Assembly: GCA_964596165.1 (NCBI GenBank)
Contig: CAZQTW010000015.1
Coordinates: forward strand, 33,602 to 97,601
Origin: CAYUQT01 sp964596165
GTDB lineage: Bacteria > Planctomycetota > Phycisphaerae > UBA1845 > JAFGLZ01
Direction: 5' to 3'
Length of the DNA: 64,000 nucleotides
Both the position numbers and the translations under genes were made by a program. Positions within the stretch are counted from its first letter, which is position 1; each line of letters starts with the position of its first letter. This document shows, in pieces, positions 26,603 through 34,723 of this stretch. The notes beneath the pieces were generated by a model. It made no database searches. It was not told the origin of the DNA and worked only from the letters and a program-made list of their open reading frames with translations.

Positions 26603-28183
26603 TTATCCGTACTCGCGGGTCCCGGCCCAAAGCTGATCGAGGGGTTTCTTGGCCCGGCGGCAAAGAAAGATTCGCGCCCTGCTTGCCAGCCCATACTTGG
26701 TCTCGGACTCGGCCACCTCCTCGACCGATTCGAAGACTTCCTGGAGTTCCCGGCGAGAAACGCCGACGGCGATGACCACCTCGCCCGTAGCGCCTCTCGG
26801 ACCCCACAGCCAGTAGCTGTTGTGTCCGCTGATGGCCTTGGGAAGGCCATGGGCGGGGCCGAAGAAGTCGATCGCCGCGGCCTTTCCGTAGTCGCCGGCG
26901 AAGACCGCGCATCGAGCCTGGTCGGCCTGCGAAAGCCCCTTGTAGACGCCGGCCACCGCCGCGACCAGCTCACGCCAGCCGAAACAATCCGCGAAATGTT
27001 GCGGCAGCACGCTGGTATGGCCCCGTTCGGCCTGGGGGACTCGGATGCCCAGAAAGGTCTGGTACTGCAGATAGGTCTCGACGGGCAGCACCGGCAGTGC
27101 ATACGGCATCAGAACAAGGCCGCCCGCGACGACTGGCACCACGGTGGCCGTCTGGAGCCATGGCCATGCCCGGCGCTGAGCGAACTGTTCGATCGCCAAC
27201 CCGCCGGCCGCGAACAGCATCGGGTATGCGGGAGCGAGGTAGTAGCCCTTCGCCTGCTGGATGACAAAGATCGCAAGGACGACAAGGTAGATGAACGCGA
27301 GAATGCGGTACGTTCGCGCCGCCCTTGAGAACAGAAGATACGCGAGTCCCACCAGCCAGACCGGGGCATTCAGGGGTCCCAGGAGCAACAGTTGTCCCGC
27401 CAGGAAGGCGAGCGGCGAGGTAGGTGCGAACTTGTACAGCACGGAATGCCGCATGAACTCCAGGCTCGGTAGTCCCAGGGCAACTTCCCAGATGATGTAC
27501 GGCAGAACGATGAGGAGTGCAACGGCCACGCCCAGCCAGAGCCATCGACTCCGTAGCCACTTGCGGTGCGGCGTGAGGAGCAGTCCGACGCCGACGCCGA
27601 ACGCCAGGAAGCCCATACTGTATTTGTTCAACAATCCCAGACCGACCACCACGCCGAACCAGAGCCAACCCCTCGCGTCGTTCGTTTGGATGATGTGGAT
27701 CAGGAGGTAGGCGGCGACGACCCAGAAGAGCTGGTCCATGGGGTTCATGGAGAAGAACGTGCCGACGCCGAGGAACACGGGGGCGACCAGCACGGCCAAT
27801 GCCGCCAGCGCCTGGGCAAATCGCCCGCCGCCAAGGCGACGGGCCAGCAGGCCCGTCATGAACACCGTCGCTGCGCCGGCCAACACCGCCGGAAGGCGGA
27901 TGGCAAACATCGAATCCCCCAGAAGCCATCGCGTGGTCTTCAGCACCAGTATGGACAGCGGCGGGTGATCCACATACCCCCACGACAGATGGTCGGTACA
28001 GGCGATGTAGTAGAACTCATCGATGAAGGTACCGTACCGGCCGTTGAAGAGAAAATGGATGAACAGCTTGGCCAGGGCAAGGCACCCGACGACGATCAAG
28101 CCATCCCTGCTTGAGGATCGAATCCGTGGTCGGATGGCCGCGGAACAACCGGAATTCAAGGGTACGACCTCACCGGGTCTCAT
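26603..28183 (-). CDS. GT39/ArnT-like membrane glycosyltransferase
   Basis: 526 aa integral membrane protein. Hallmarks of the GT-C dolichyl-P-mannose/ArnT superfamily: an N-terminal membrane helix, GTFIDEFYYIACTDHLSWGYVDHPP carrying the catalytic-loop acidic residues, then about ten further hydrophobic helices and NKYSMGFLAFG. A soluble C-terminal domain (about residues 400-526) follows. Such enzymes transfer a sugar from a polyprenyl phosphate donor to lipid or protein at the outer face of the inner membrane. It is convergent with the broken glycosidase gene, 50 bp apart. Confidence 0.83.
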   Translation of the reverse strand: MRPGEVVPLNSGCSAAIRPRIRSSSRDGLIVVGCLALAKLFIHFLFNGRYGTFIDEFYYIACTDHLSWGYVDHPPLSILVLKTTRWLLGDSMFAIRLPAVLAGAATVFMTGLLARRLGGGRFAQALAALAVLVAPVFLGVGTFFSMNPMDQLFWVVAAYLLIHIIQTNDARGWLWFGVVVGLGLLNKYSMGFLAFGVGVGLLLTPHRKWLRSRWLWLGVAVALLIVLPYIIWEVALGLPSLEFMRHSVLYKFAPTSPLAFLAGQLLLLGPLNAPVWLVGLAYLLFSRAARTYRILAFIYLVVLAIFVIQQAKGYYLAPAYPMLFAAGGLAIEQFAQRRAWPWLQTATVVPVVAGGLVLMPYALPVLPVETYLQYQTFLGIRVPQAERGHTSVLPQHFADCFGWRELVAAVAGVYKGLSQADQARCAVFAGDYGKAAAIDFFGPAHGLPKAISGHNSYWLWGPRGATGEVVIAVGVSRRELQEVFESVEEVAESETKYGLASRARIFLCRRAKKPLDQLWAGTREYG

Positions 28184-28279
28184 GCCGTTATGTCAGCCCG
28201 AGTGACCGGCGAATAGCCGATCGCAGGTCAATGCACATCCGGTGGGCATCGGCCGCGTCCGCAACTGTCGGATCAATCA

Positions 28280-30805
28280 TCACCCCTGCGTCACCCATTT
28301 TGACACGTCGAGGAATGTCACGAAGATGAACGCCGTGATGATCAACACGAGGCCGATGATCTGCGTGACCACCTGCATCTTGATCGAGACGGGTCGGCCG
28401 CGAATCTTCTCGATGATCAGAAAGACGAACAGGCCGCCGTCGACGATGGGTAAGGGCAAGAAGTTGATCACGGCCAGATTGGCCGAGATAAACGCAAGAA
28501 AATAGAGCAACCTCGTGTTGTCCGCCGCGGCAATCTCTTGCCCATATCGCAGAATCCCGACGGGACCGGAGATGTGGGTCACGCCGACCTTCTGTGTAAT
28601 CACCATATGTTCCATGGTTCGGTAGGCCTGAAGGATGAAATAGCCGGTCTTCTTGAATCCGGCCCACATGGCGGCAATCGGGTTTCTCTTCTGAAGGACG
28701 ATCTTCTGGGGGAACGGAACGAGGAACCCCGTATACAGGATCCGCATCATCCAGGGATCGTAGTTGTCGGCCGTGACGTGAAAGGTCAGGGGCTTGCCTT
28801 GGGCATCGGTGGAAATTTCCTTGCCGGCGTATTGATAGACGACGCTGACATCCTGGCCCTGGTGGGCCTTGAGAATCTCGTAAGCGGCTTCCCAGGCCGG
28901 CAAAGCGACCTGTTGGCTCCGCCCATCGCGCTTGAAAGTGGCTTTTTCCTGCCCGGCAATGCGGACGACGCGCGCCGTCGGCGGCAGGTTTAGGGCGTCC
29001 GACAGCGACGTCGGGATCCGTATCTTGCCGGTACCCACAATACCCTCATGGGTGTAGGTCAACGTGATTTCCTGGCCGGCGTGCTTGCGGAACGTCTCGA
29101 CGAGTTGGAGCCAGTCGCCAACCGCCTTGCCGTTGACTTGTGTGATCAAGGAACCGTCGGGCATGTTGAGCGCGGCCGCCGGGGTGGGTCGGCCGTCCAG
29201 ACCTTTATCCACAAGCCGACTGACGATCAACCGGTCCGTTTCCAGGGCGCCGAACATGACGCCCACGTGCGGCGGATCGTTTCCCCAGAAAGACACGTGA
29301 GGCTGAACGACGAACATCTCGCAGTCCAGATCCTCCAACCATCGGATCAACCCGCTGGCCGCCGATGCCTTCTTTGCCAACTCGCTTCTGACTTCGGACA
29401 GGATGACCGCATCGGTGGTGGCCTTTCCCAGTATCGCCAACACGCGTTCGCGGGCCCCGGCAAGATCCTTCCGCGCCATGACCGTCAGTTCGTCCCGTTG
29501 AGCCAGCAACGGCTCGATCAGACCGTAGCTCAACGTAATGCCGGTCGGCCGGTCCGAGGTGACGCCGATCTCCTTGCTCATGCCCACGCGACGGACCACG
29601 ATCTCAATCCCACGACCGGCGTAAACGTAGGCCCCTCGTTCGTCCTTGGTCCGGAGCATCTTGTTGCATTCCAGATCGGTGGGATTCCACCGATCGCCCC
29701 ATCGCACGATGATGTCGCCCGCGCGAAGGCCGGCCTTGTCGGCCGGACTTCCTTGTGCCACGCGGAGCAGCCGCTGCCGGGGTTGTAGCCCGAGAATGTG
29801 ACGGTTCGTGCCGTCGTCGGTGGCCGACATGACCACCATCCGCGCACGATGATAGCATTTCTCCACCCGGCGCTTGGGACCCTCCATCTTGGCCGGATCA
29901 ACCGGCCGATCGACGGTGAGTTGAACGTACTCGCCGCGCGCCTCGGTGATGGCCTGTTCGACCTTGTCGTGGTCCTCCACCCGAACCCCGTTGACCGCCA
30001 CAATGGTGTCGCCGACGTGCAAGCGGTCTTCTCTCTGCTCGTCAACGTCGTTCTCTACATCGACGGCACCGATCTGGAGAGTCATCGAAGGGTAGATGCC
30101 GATCTGACGGACCTTCTCTTCTTCGGACCATTCCGGTTCCAGAGATATCTCGAACGGATCCGTGCGGCCCGGCCGTAGCACCTTCAGCGTGATGGGGCGA
30201 TCGGCGTCCGCCAGGATGATGCTGCTCTTCACGTCCGGATAGTCGTCCATCTTGGTCCCGTTGACCATCAGGATCCGGTCGCCCGGCATCAGGCCGGCTT
30301 TCTGCGCCGGGCTGCCCGGCACAACCTGGCCCACCACCGGCGGCATGGTCTCGTAGCCGAGCATGAACACGGCCATGAAGGCGAGCGCCGCGAACACGAG
30401 ATTCATGATCACGCCGGCCGAAACGATCAGCATGCGCCGTCCGACGGGTTTGTTGGTGAACGCACGTGGATCGTCCTTGACGGTCCATTCGCCCTCCTTG
30501 TCGACCGTGAAATCCTCCTGCCCGAGCATCTTCACGTAGCCGCCCAGGGGCAAAACGTTGAAGGAGTATCGCGTTTCCCCGAAGGTCCGCCCGACAAGCT
30601 CCTTGCCGAAGCCGATGGCGAACTTGTCCACGCGAACGCCGCAGAGCTTGGCCATGACAAAGTGACCCAGTTCGTGGACAAAGATCACCACGCTGAACCC
30701 GAGGATGATCTTGAGCAACGAGACCAGACTGCTCAACCATTCGGCCACGGCCAGGGCCGGACTTCCCGGCGACAAGAACGCCTCAATGAATGTTGCTGGA
30801 TTCAA
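28280..30805 (-). CDS. rseP: Site-2 protease RseP with four PDZ-like domains
   Basis: About 841 aa from TTG 30805 (GGAGAGG 8 nt upstream); a TTG at 30829, 3 bp after dxr, is the alternative. The zinc motif HELGH lies in the first membrane helix near residue 44, and NFLPLPIVDGG, supplying the third ligand, near residue 783. This is the RseP arrangement but nearly twice the usual length of about 450 residues. PDZ-like units can be seen near residues 155-225 (GSPAQKAGLMPGDRILMVNG), 262 (HVGDTIVAVNG), 348 (GSPADKAGLRAGDIIVRWGD) and 555 (SLITQVNGKAVGDW). RseP cleaves anti-sigma factors and signal peptides. The dxr-rseP order is common. Confidence 0.86.
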   Translation of the reverse strand: MNPATFIEAFLSPGSPALAVAEWLSSLVSLLKIILGFSVVIFVHELGHFVMAKLCGVRVDKFAIGFGKELVGRTFGETRYSFNVLPLGGYVKMLGQEDFTVDKEGEWTVKDDPRAFTNKPVGRRMLIVSAGVIMNLVFAALAFMAVFMLGYETMPPVVGQVVPGSPAQKAGLMPGDRILMVNGTKMDDYPDVKSSIILADADRPITLKVLRPGRTDPFEISLEPEWSEEEKVRQIGIYPSMTLQIGAVDVENDVDEQREDRLHVGDTIVAVNGVRVEDHDKVEQAITEARGEYVQLTVDRPVDPAKMEGPKRRVEKCYHRARMVVMSATDDGTNRHILGLQPRQRLLRVAQGSPADKAGLRAGDIIVRWGDRWNPTDLECNKMLRTKDERGAYVYAGRGIEIVVRRVGMSKEIGVTSDRPTGITLSYGLIEPLLAQRDELTVMARKDLAGARERVLAILGKATTDAVILSEVRSELAKKASAASGLIRWLEDLDCEMFVVQPHVSFWGNDPPHVGVMFGALETDRLIVSRLVDKGLDGRPTPAAALNMPDGSLITQVNGKAVGDWLQLVETFRKHAGQEITLTYTHEGIVGTGKIRIPTSLSDALNLPPTARVVRIAGQEKATFKRDGRSQQVALPAWEAAYEILKAHQGQDVSVVYQYAGKEISTDAQGKPLTFHVTADNYDPWMMRILYTGFLVPFPQKIVLQKRNPIAAMWAGFKKTGYFILQAYRTMEHMVITQKVGVTHISGPVGILRYGQEIAAADNTRLLYFLAFISANLAVINFLPLPIVDGGLFVFLIIEKIRGRPVSIKMQVVTQIIGLVLIITAFIFVTFLDVSKWVTQG

Positions 30806-30832
30806 CGAAAAAGCCTCTCCGTCTCGCAATCG

Positions 30833-32005
30833 CTATGCCGGGCTCATTCTCTCCATAAGCCGACCGACTTCTTCCCGAGCCCAGGTATCCGCCTCCTTCA
30901 GGGTCTCCAGCGTGGGCTCGGCTATGACATCGTGGCGGCCGAGTGCCTCGTCCGTCAATGCCGTGATGTCCCCAAAACGGATCCGACCCCGTCGGAAGGC
31001 CTCGACGGCCGCCTCGTTTGCCGCGTTCAACACGGCGCCGCTCGTTCCGCCCCTCCGCGCCACCTCATAGCCCAGTCGTAACGCCGGGAACCGATCCGGA
31101 TCGGGCGGCTCGAAGTTCATCCGCCGCAGGCTCTCCACGTCGAGCCGACGACTCGGACCCGACCGTCGGACCGGATACGTGAGGGCATACTGGATCGGCG
31201 TTCGCATGTCCGGCGAGCCCAACTGGGCCACGATAGACCCGTCGCGAAATTCAACCATCGAATGAATGATGGACTCCGGGTGAATCAAAACCCGGATGGC
31301 CTCGGGAGGCAAGCCGAAAAGCCATTTCGCCTCGATCACCTCCAGCGCCTTGTTCATCATGGTGGCCGAATCGAACGTGATCTTGGGACCCATGTTCCAC
31401 GTGGGATGATTCAACGCCTCCTCCAGCGCCGCCCTGTTCATTTGTTCCCGCGTCCATGTCCGAAACGGCCCGCCCGACGCCGTCAGATAGACACATGCGA
31501 CCTCGTCTTGACGACCCGCGTGCATCGCCTGAAAGACCGCCGAGTGCTCGCTATCCACGGGCAGCAGCTTCGCCCCCGCCTTTTTCGCCAGCGGCATCAT
31601 CAACGACCCGGCAACAACCATCGCCTCCTTGTTCGCCAGCCCGACCGTCCGCCCGAGCCGGACGGCCGCCAGCGTCGCGGGCAGTGCGGCCACGCCCACC
31701 ACCGCCGCCAGAACGAAATCGCACTCCACCCGCTCGACCAACTCAACCAGCGCCCTTTCGCCGGCCAACACGTTCACCCGGCCGTCCACTTCCGCCCTCA
31801 ACAAGTCGGCGCTGGGGGCGTCGGCCATCGCCACACACGACGGATGAAATCGACGGACCTGATCGGCCAATCGTCGCCAACTGGTGTTGGCCGCCAACGC
31901 AACCACTTCAAACGCATCAGAAAGGGCGGCGATGACATCCAGGGCGCTGGTTCCGATCGAGCCAGTCGAGCCGAGGATAATAACCCTTCGTCTCATTGGC
32001 CTCAT
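30833..32005 (-). CDS. dxr: 1-deoxy-D-xylulose 5-phosphate reductoisomerase
   Basis: 390 aa, usual length. NADPH motif GSTGSIGTSALDV at the N terminus; the metal and substrate region reads LPVDSEHSAVFQ; the flexible catalytic loop and its flank are LTASGGPFR, HPTWNMGPKITFDSATMMNK and HPESIIHSMVEF. The ATG at 31996 (MRRRVIIL) is an alternative start. Catalyses the second step of the MEP isoprenoid pathway in the cytosol. The stop is 3-27 bp before the rseP start depending on the start chosen, so the two are cotranscribed. Confidence 0.95.
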   Translation of the reverse strand: MRPMRRRVIILGSTGSIGTSALDVIAALSDAFEVVALAANTSWRRLADQVRRFHPSCVAMADAPSADLLRAEVDGRVNVLAGERALVELVERVECDFVLAAVVGVAALPATLAAVRLGRTVGLANKEAMVVAGSLMMPLAKKAGAKLLPVDSEHSAVFQAMHAGRQDEVACVYLTASGGPFRTWTREQMNRAALEEALNHPTWNMGPKITFDSATMMNKALEVIEAKWLFGLPPEAIRVLIHPESIIHSMVEFRDGSIVAQLGSPDMRTPIQYALTYPVRRSGPSRRLDVESLRRMNFEPPDPDRFPALRLGYEVARRGGTSGAVLNAANEAAVEAFRRGRIRFGDITALTDEALGRHDVIAEPTLETLKEADTWAREEVGRLMERMSPA

Positions 32006-32102
32006 GCACCGGCACGTTTTCCAGCGCCGGGATCAAACGTCAACGGGGGATCTCGGTCAAGACCACCATGAGCCTGCATGGCGCTAAGGGAACTCGATTG
32101 CC

Positions 32103-34121
32103 TCACCTAAAGGTGCCGTAGTCACGGGTCTGACGTCTTCCGTTCTTGGCACTAACCTCCACGCTGGTGCCCCCGCGCAGTTCTCGATCGTCGCGAGTGA
32201 TGATCAGGACCTCGATCCGATGCGTCCCGGGTTCGACCAGCAGCTTTGTACCCGTTTGTTCGTTGCAGATGGGAATGCCGTTGTCCGTCCAAAGGTAGTC
32301 GGCCCCCTGGGCCGCGCCGGCGGGCACGATGGCCCTGAAGCTCACCGTCGAAGGACTGGTCACCCATCGCTGGTCAACCACGACCTCTACCCGTCCGCTG
32401 TCCCTCCGTGAACCGCTGCCCCCCGACGGAACCGGGCTTGCCGTTACTACCGGCGTTACCGGTACTGGCTTCGAGGGAGCCGGCCCCCGATCCGTCGCGC
32501 CGGACACGGCATACTCAGGTGTCTTGGCCGGTGTTCGCACCGGCAACGAATCGTTCTTCGGCCTTGGCGGAGGGGCGGTTCGGGCCGGGGCCGGAGCCGG
32601 GGCCATCGAAACTTGGAGGGGCTTCTCTGGGACCGTCGCCGGTGCCCAAACCGACCGCGTCGGCGATTCGGGGATCGTGGGACCCACCGAAACCTCCATG
32701 GGCTTCTCTGGGATCGTCGGTGACGCCGAACTGATCCGTTTGACCGAATCCTCGCTCGTCTGTCCCGAGGTCCGCTTGGGTGGGTTCTGCACATTGCGCT
32801 GCACGGCGCCGGTTCGCTGCGCTGCCGGAAGCGACCGAGCGGGAGTCTCTTCCTCGTTGCCCGAGAGACGAGCAGGGGCACGGGTCGCGGCGACCTCCGT
32901 GGGTTGCTTGACGTTCACGCTTGGGGTCGTATTCCAGGCTTTCGATTGGCCGGGCGTCGCCCACAACTGGCGGTCCGGTGTAACGGGCGATTCCATGCCA
33001 TTGGAAAGCGTTGGGTGTTCAGACCGCCTGTTACCGACGACGGGTTTGGGGTTCCCCTGAACCCCGGGACGTTCCGGTTCCTGAATCGTTCGTCTTGCCG
33101 TGGGTGTCCCGGGGCCTGCCTCGGTCCCGGAGCCCCCTGTGCGGACCGGTTCGCGGCGGGGCGATGCGGCGGGAGGCTCGGCTTGACGGCCGGCCTTCTC
33201 TTGCTGCGAGGCCAACATCGTCGTCTCCGAGGCCAAGCGAGGCGCGGACCGAGAGGCGTAGGCGAGCGCCTGGGCCATCCTGCCATGATGCTCCACAACC
33301 GGAGGGAAGTGAGCCGGGCTTTTCGGAGGAATCCTGCAGTCCATCGCGAAGAGCGCGGCCGCACTCTGCGGCGTCCGTTCGTGACCCAGACTGGCGAATA
33401 CGCCCCAGCTCAGGTCCTTGAAGCCGTTCTTCATGTACCACTGGACGCCCCTCTGCGACTCGACCTGACAGATCACAAAATCGTTCTGCGTCCAGAAGAT
33501 GGCGATCGGTTTGTTGCGATACAGCGGAACCTGCTTCGGATCCAGGATCCCTTCCGAGAAGTTGGATTGCCGCACCGCCACGCAACTGAACATGTCCGGG
33601 TGGCGGTTCATCATGTAGTGGGCCATATAGCCGCCCGACGACCAACTCGTCGACAACACGCGATTTCGATCAACGGGCAGGTGATCGATGACTTCACGCA
33701 TGATCGCCAACGAGCACTTCTCGTCGTCCTTGACATATCCGTGAACGTGGTTGAGCGGGAATTCCATGAACAGATCGGACGTCATCAACTGCGGGGCGAT
33801 CATGATGAAGCCATATCGGTCGGATTCCTGCTGCCATTCCCTGGCCTGAGGGAAGCAGTCGTCAAAGGGTTTCATGCCGTGGAAACTCACCACCATAGGC
33901 CAAAGACGGTTATCCGTCGTCGGGTGGACCGGCCGCGTGACCCCCTTGTTGAGCTGGACCACGTAGTCCTCAGGTAGGTATAGCCAGTAATGTCGGCGCG
34001 TCGTCTTCTCCCTGAGGAGGGACAGCTTGCCCTTGCCGGGCGGCTGGGGTACCGCACAACCCGTCCCCAGACAGACCACCAGCCCCCAGAGCACCACGCC
34101 GGCTTGGACCGACTTCCTCAT
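32103..34121 (-). CDS. Secreted alpha/beta-hydrolase (esterase-like) with long Pro-rich tail
   Basis: 672 aa; GAGAGGA precedes ATG 34121. The N terminus is signal-like and ends LGTGC, a weak lipobox. Residues about 35-270 form an esterase/PHB-depolymerase-like alpha/beta hydrolase: PMVVSFHGMKPFDDC, nucleophile elbow STSWSSGGYMAHYM, and IAIFWTQNDFV as the Asp strand. Residues about 290-590 are a Pro/Thr/Ser-rich low-complexity region with repeats such as TIPEKPMEVSVGP. The last about 80 residues are a beta-sandwich-like segment (RVEVVVDQRWVTSPSTVSF, PGTHRIEVLIIT). Likely an anchored extracellular esterase. Confidence 0.75.
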   Translation of the reverse strand: MRKSVQAGVVLWGLVVCLGTGCAVPQPPGKGKLSLLREKTTRRHYWLYLPEDYVVQLNKGVTRPVHPTTDNRLWPMVVSFHGMKPFDDCFPQAREWQQESDRYGFIMIAPQLMTSDLFMEFPLNHVHGYVKDDEKCSLAIMREVIDHLPVDRNRVLSTSWSSGGYMAHYMMNRHPDMFSCVAVRQSNFSEGILDPKQVPLYRNKPIAIFWTQNDFVICQVESQRGVQWYMKNGFKDLSWGVFASLGHERTPQSAAALFAMDCRIPPKSPAHFPPVVEHHGRMAQALAYASRSAPRLASETTMLASQQEKAGRQAEPPAASPRREPVRTGGSGTEAGPGTPTARRTIQEPERPGVQGNPKPVVGNRRSEHPTLSNGMESPVTPDRQLWATPGQSKAWNTTPSVNVKQPTEVAATRAPARLSGNEEETPARSLPAAQRTGAVQRNVQNPPKRTSGQTSEDSVKRISSASPTIPEKPMEVSVGPTIPESPTRSVWAPATVPEKPLQVSMAPAPAPARTAPPPRPKNDSLPVRTPAKTPEYAVSGATDRGPAPSKPVPVTPVVTASPVPSGGSGSRRDSGRVEVVVDQRWVTSPSTVSFRAIVPAGAAQGADYLWTDNGIPICNEQTGTKLLVEPGTHRIEVLIITRDDRELRGGTSVEVSAKNGRRQTRDYGTFR

Positions 34122-34314
34122 TGAATCCTCTCACCAGGCCGCCATCCGCACAGGGCCGAGGTCAGCGCCGGGTTCTTCGCCTGGAAAAGCAAAACCGGGC
34201 AGCCTCGCGCCTGACGCTGCCCTTCGCTCCTGCAGGAGTCCGTTCCTTCCATGCTGACCGTCGGATCCAGCCGGCTGATCGCCACTCCACCGGAATCGAT
34301 CCCTAAACGGTGCA

Positions 34315-34343
34315 ATTATAGCGGGTTGCCCCAACCAAACCAA
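34315..34343 (-). promoter_or_regulatory. Promoter candidate of the esterase gene
   Basis: On the minus strand TTGGTT (34338-34343), 17-nt spacer, then TATAAT (34315-34320), a perfect -10. The leader to ATG 34121 would be about 187 nt. The spacer contains the small palindrome GGTTGCCCCAACC (34324-34336), also present at 62186-62198. Confidence 0.55.
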
Positions 34344-34723
34344 CCCCATTTTGTGCTCGGGGCTAACCCCCCGCCAAGTTGAACCGGACAGCCCAGACGC
34401 TCCCTCACAATGTGTATCAAAGCAGGTCAGGGGTCTTTCACACCGTCTGATTCTGCATGATGTTGTCGATCAAGAACCTATGGCGGTCTGAACCACAAAA
34501 CCCTTCCAGGACAACTGACATATAATTAGTTATCGGTCCCTTCGCGGCACCCACATGAATCAAACCGCATGTATTTGCGCCGATGCGGCCATTGAAACTC
34601 CGAATGCTTTGGTTTTTCCGGGCACGCCGCTTCGGCTAGAGAACCTTTGGGCTCCGGGTCGGGGGCAGAAGGCCGTCTACACAACTCAGACAACCGGAAG
34701 GCTTGTCCGCCTGGGTAGACACC
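34344..34723. other. Gene-free region
   Basis: Part of a 602-bp gap between two minus-strand genes. It is richer in A and T around 34490-34560, with a TATAAT at 34521 that has no partner -35. A 92-codon plus-strand frame from 34555 lacks a ribosome site and resembles nothing known. No RNA or mobile element recognised. Confidence 0.45.
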
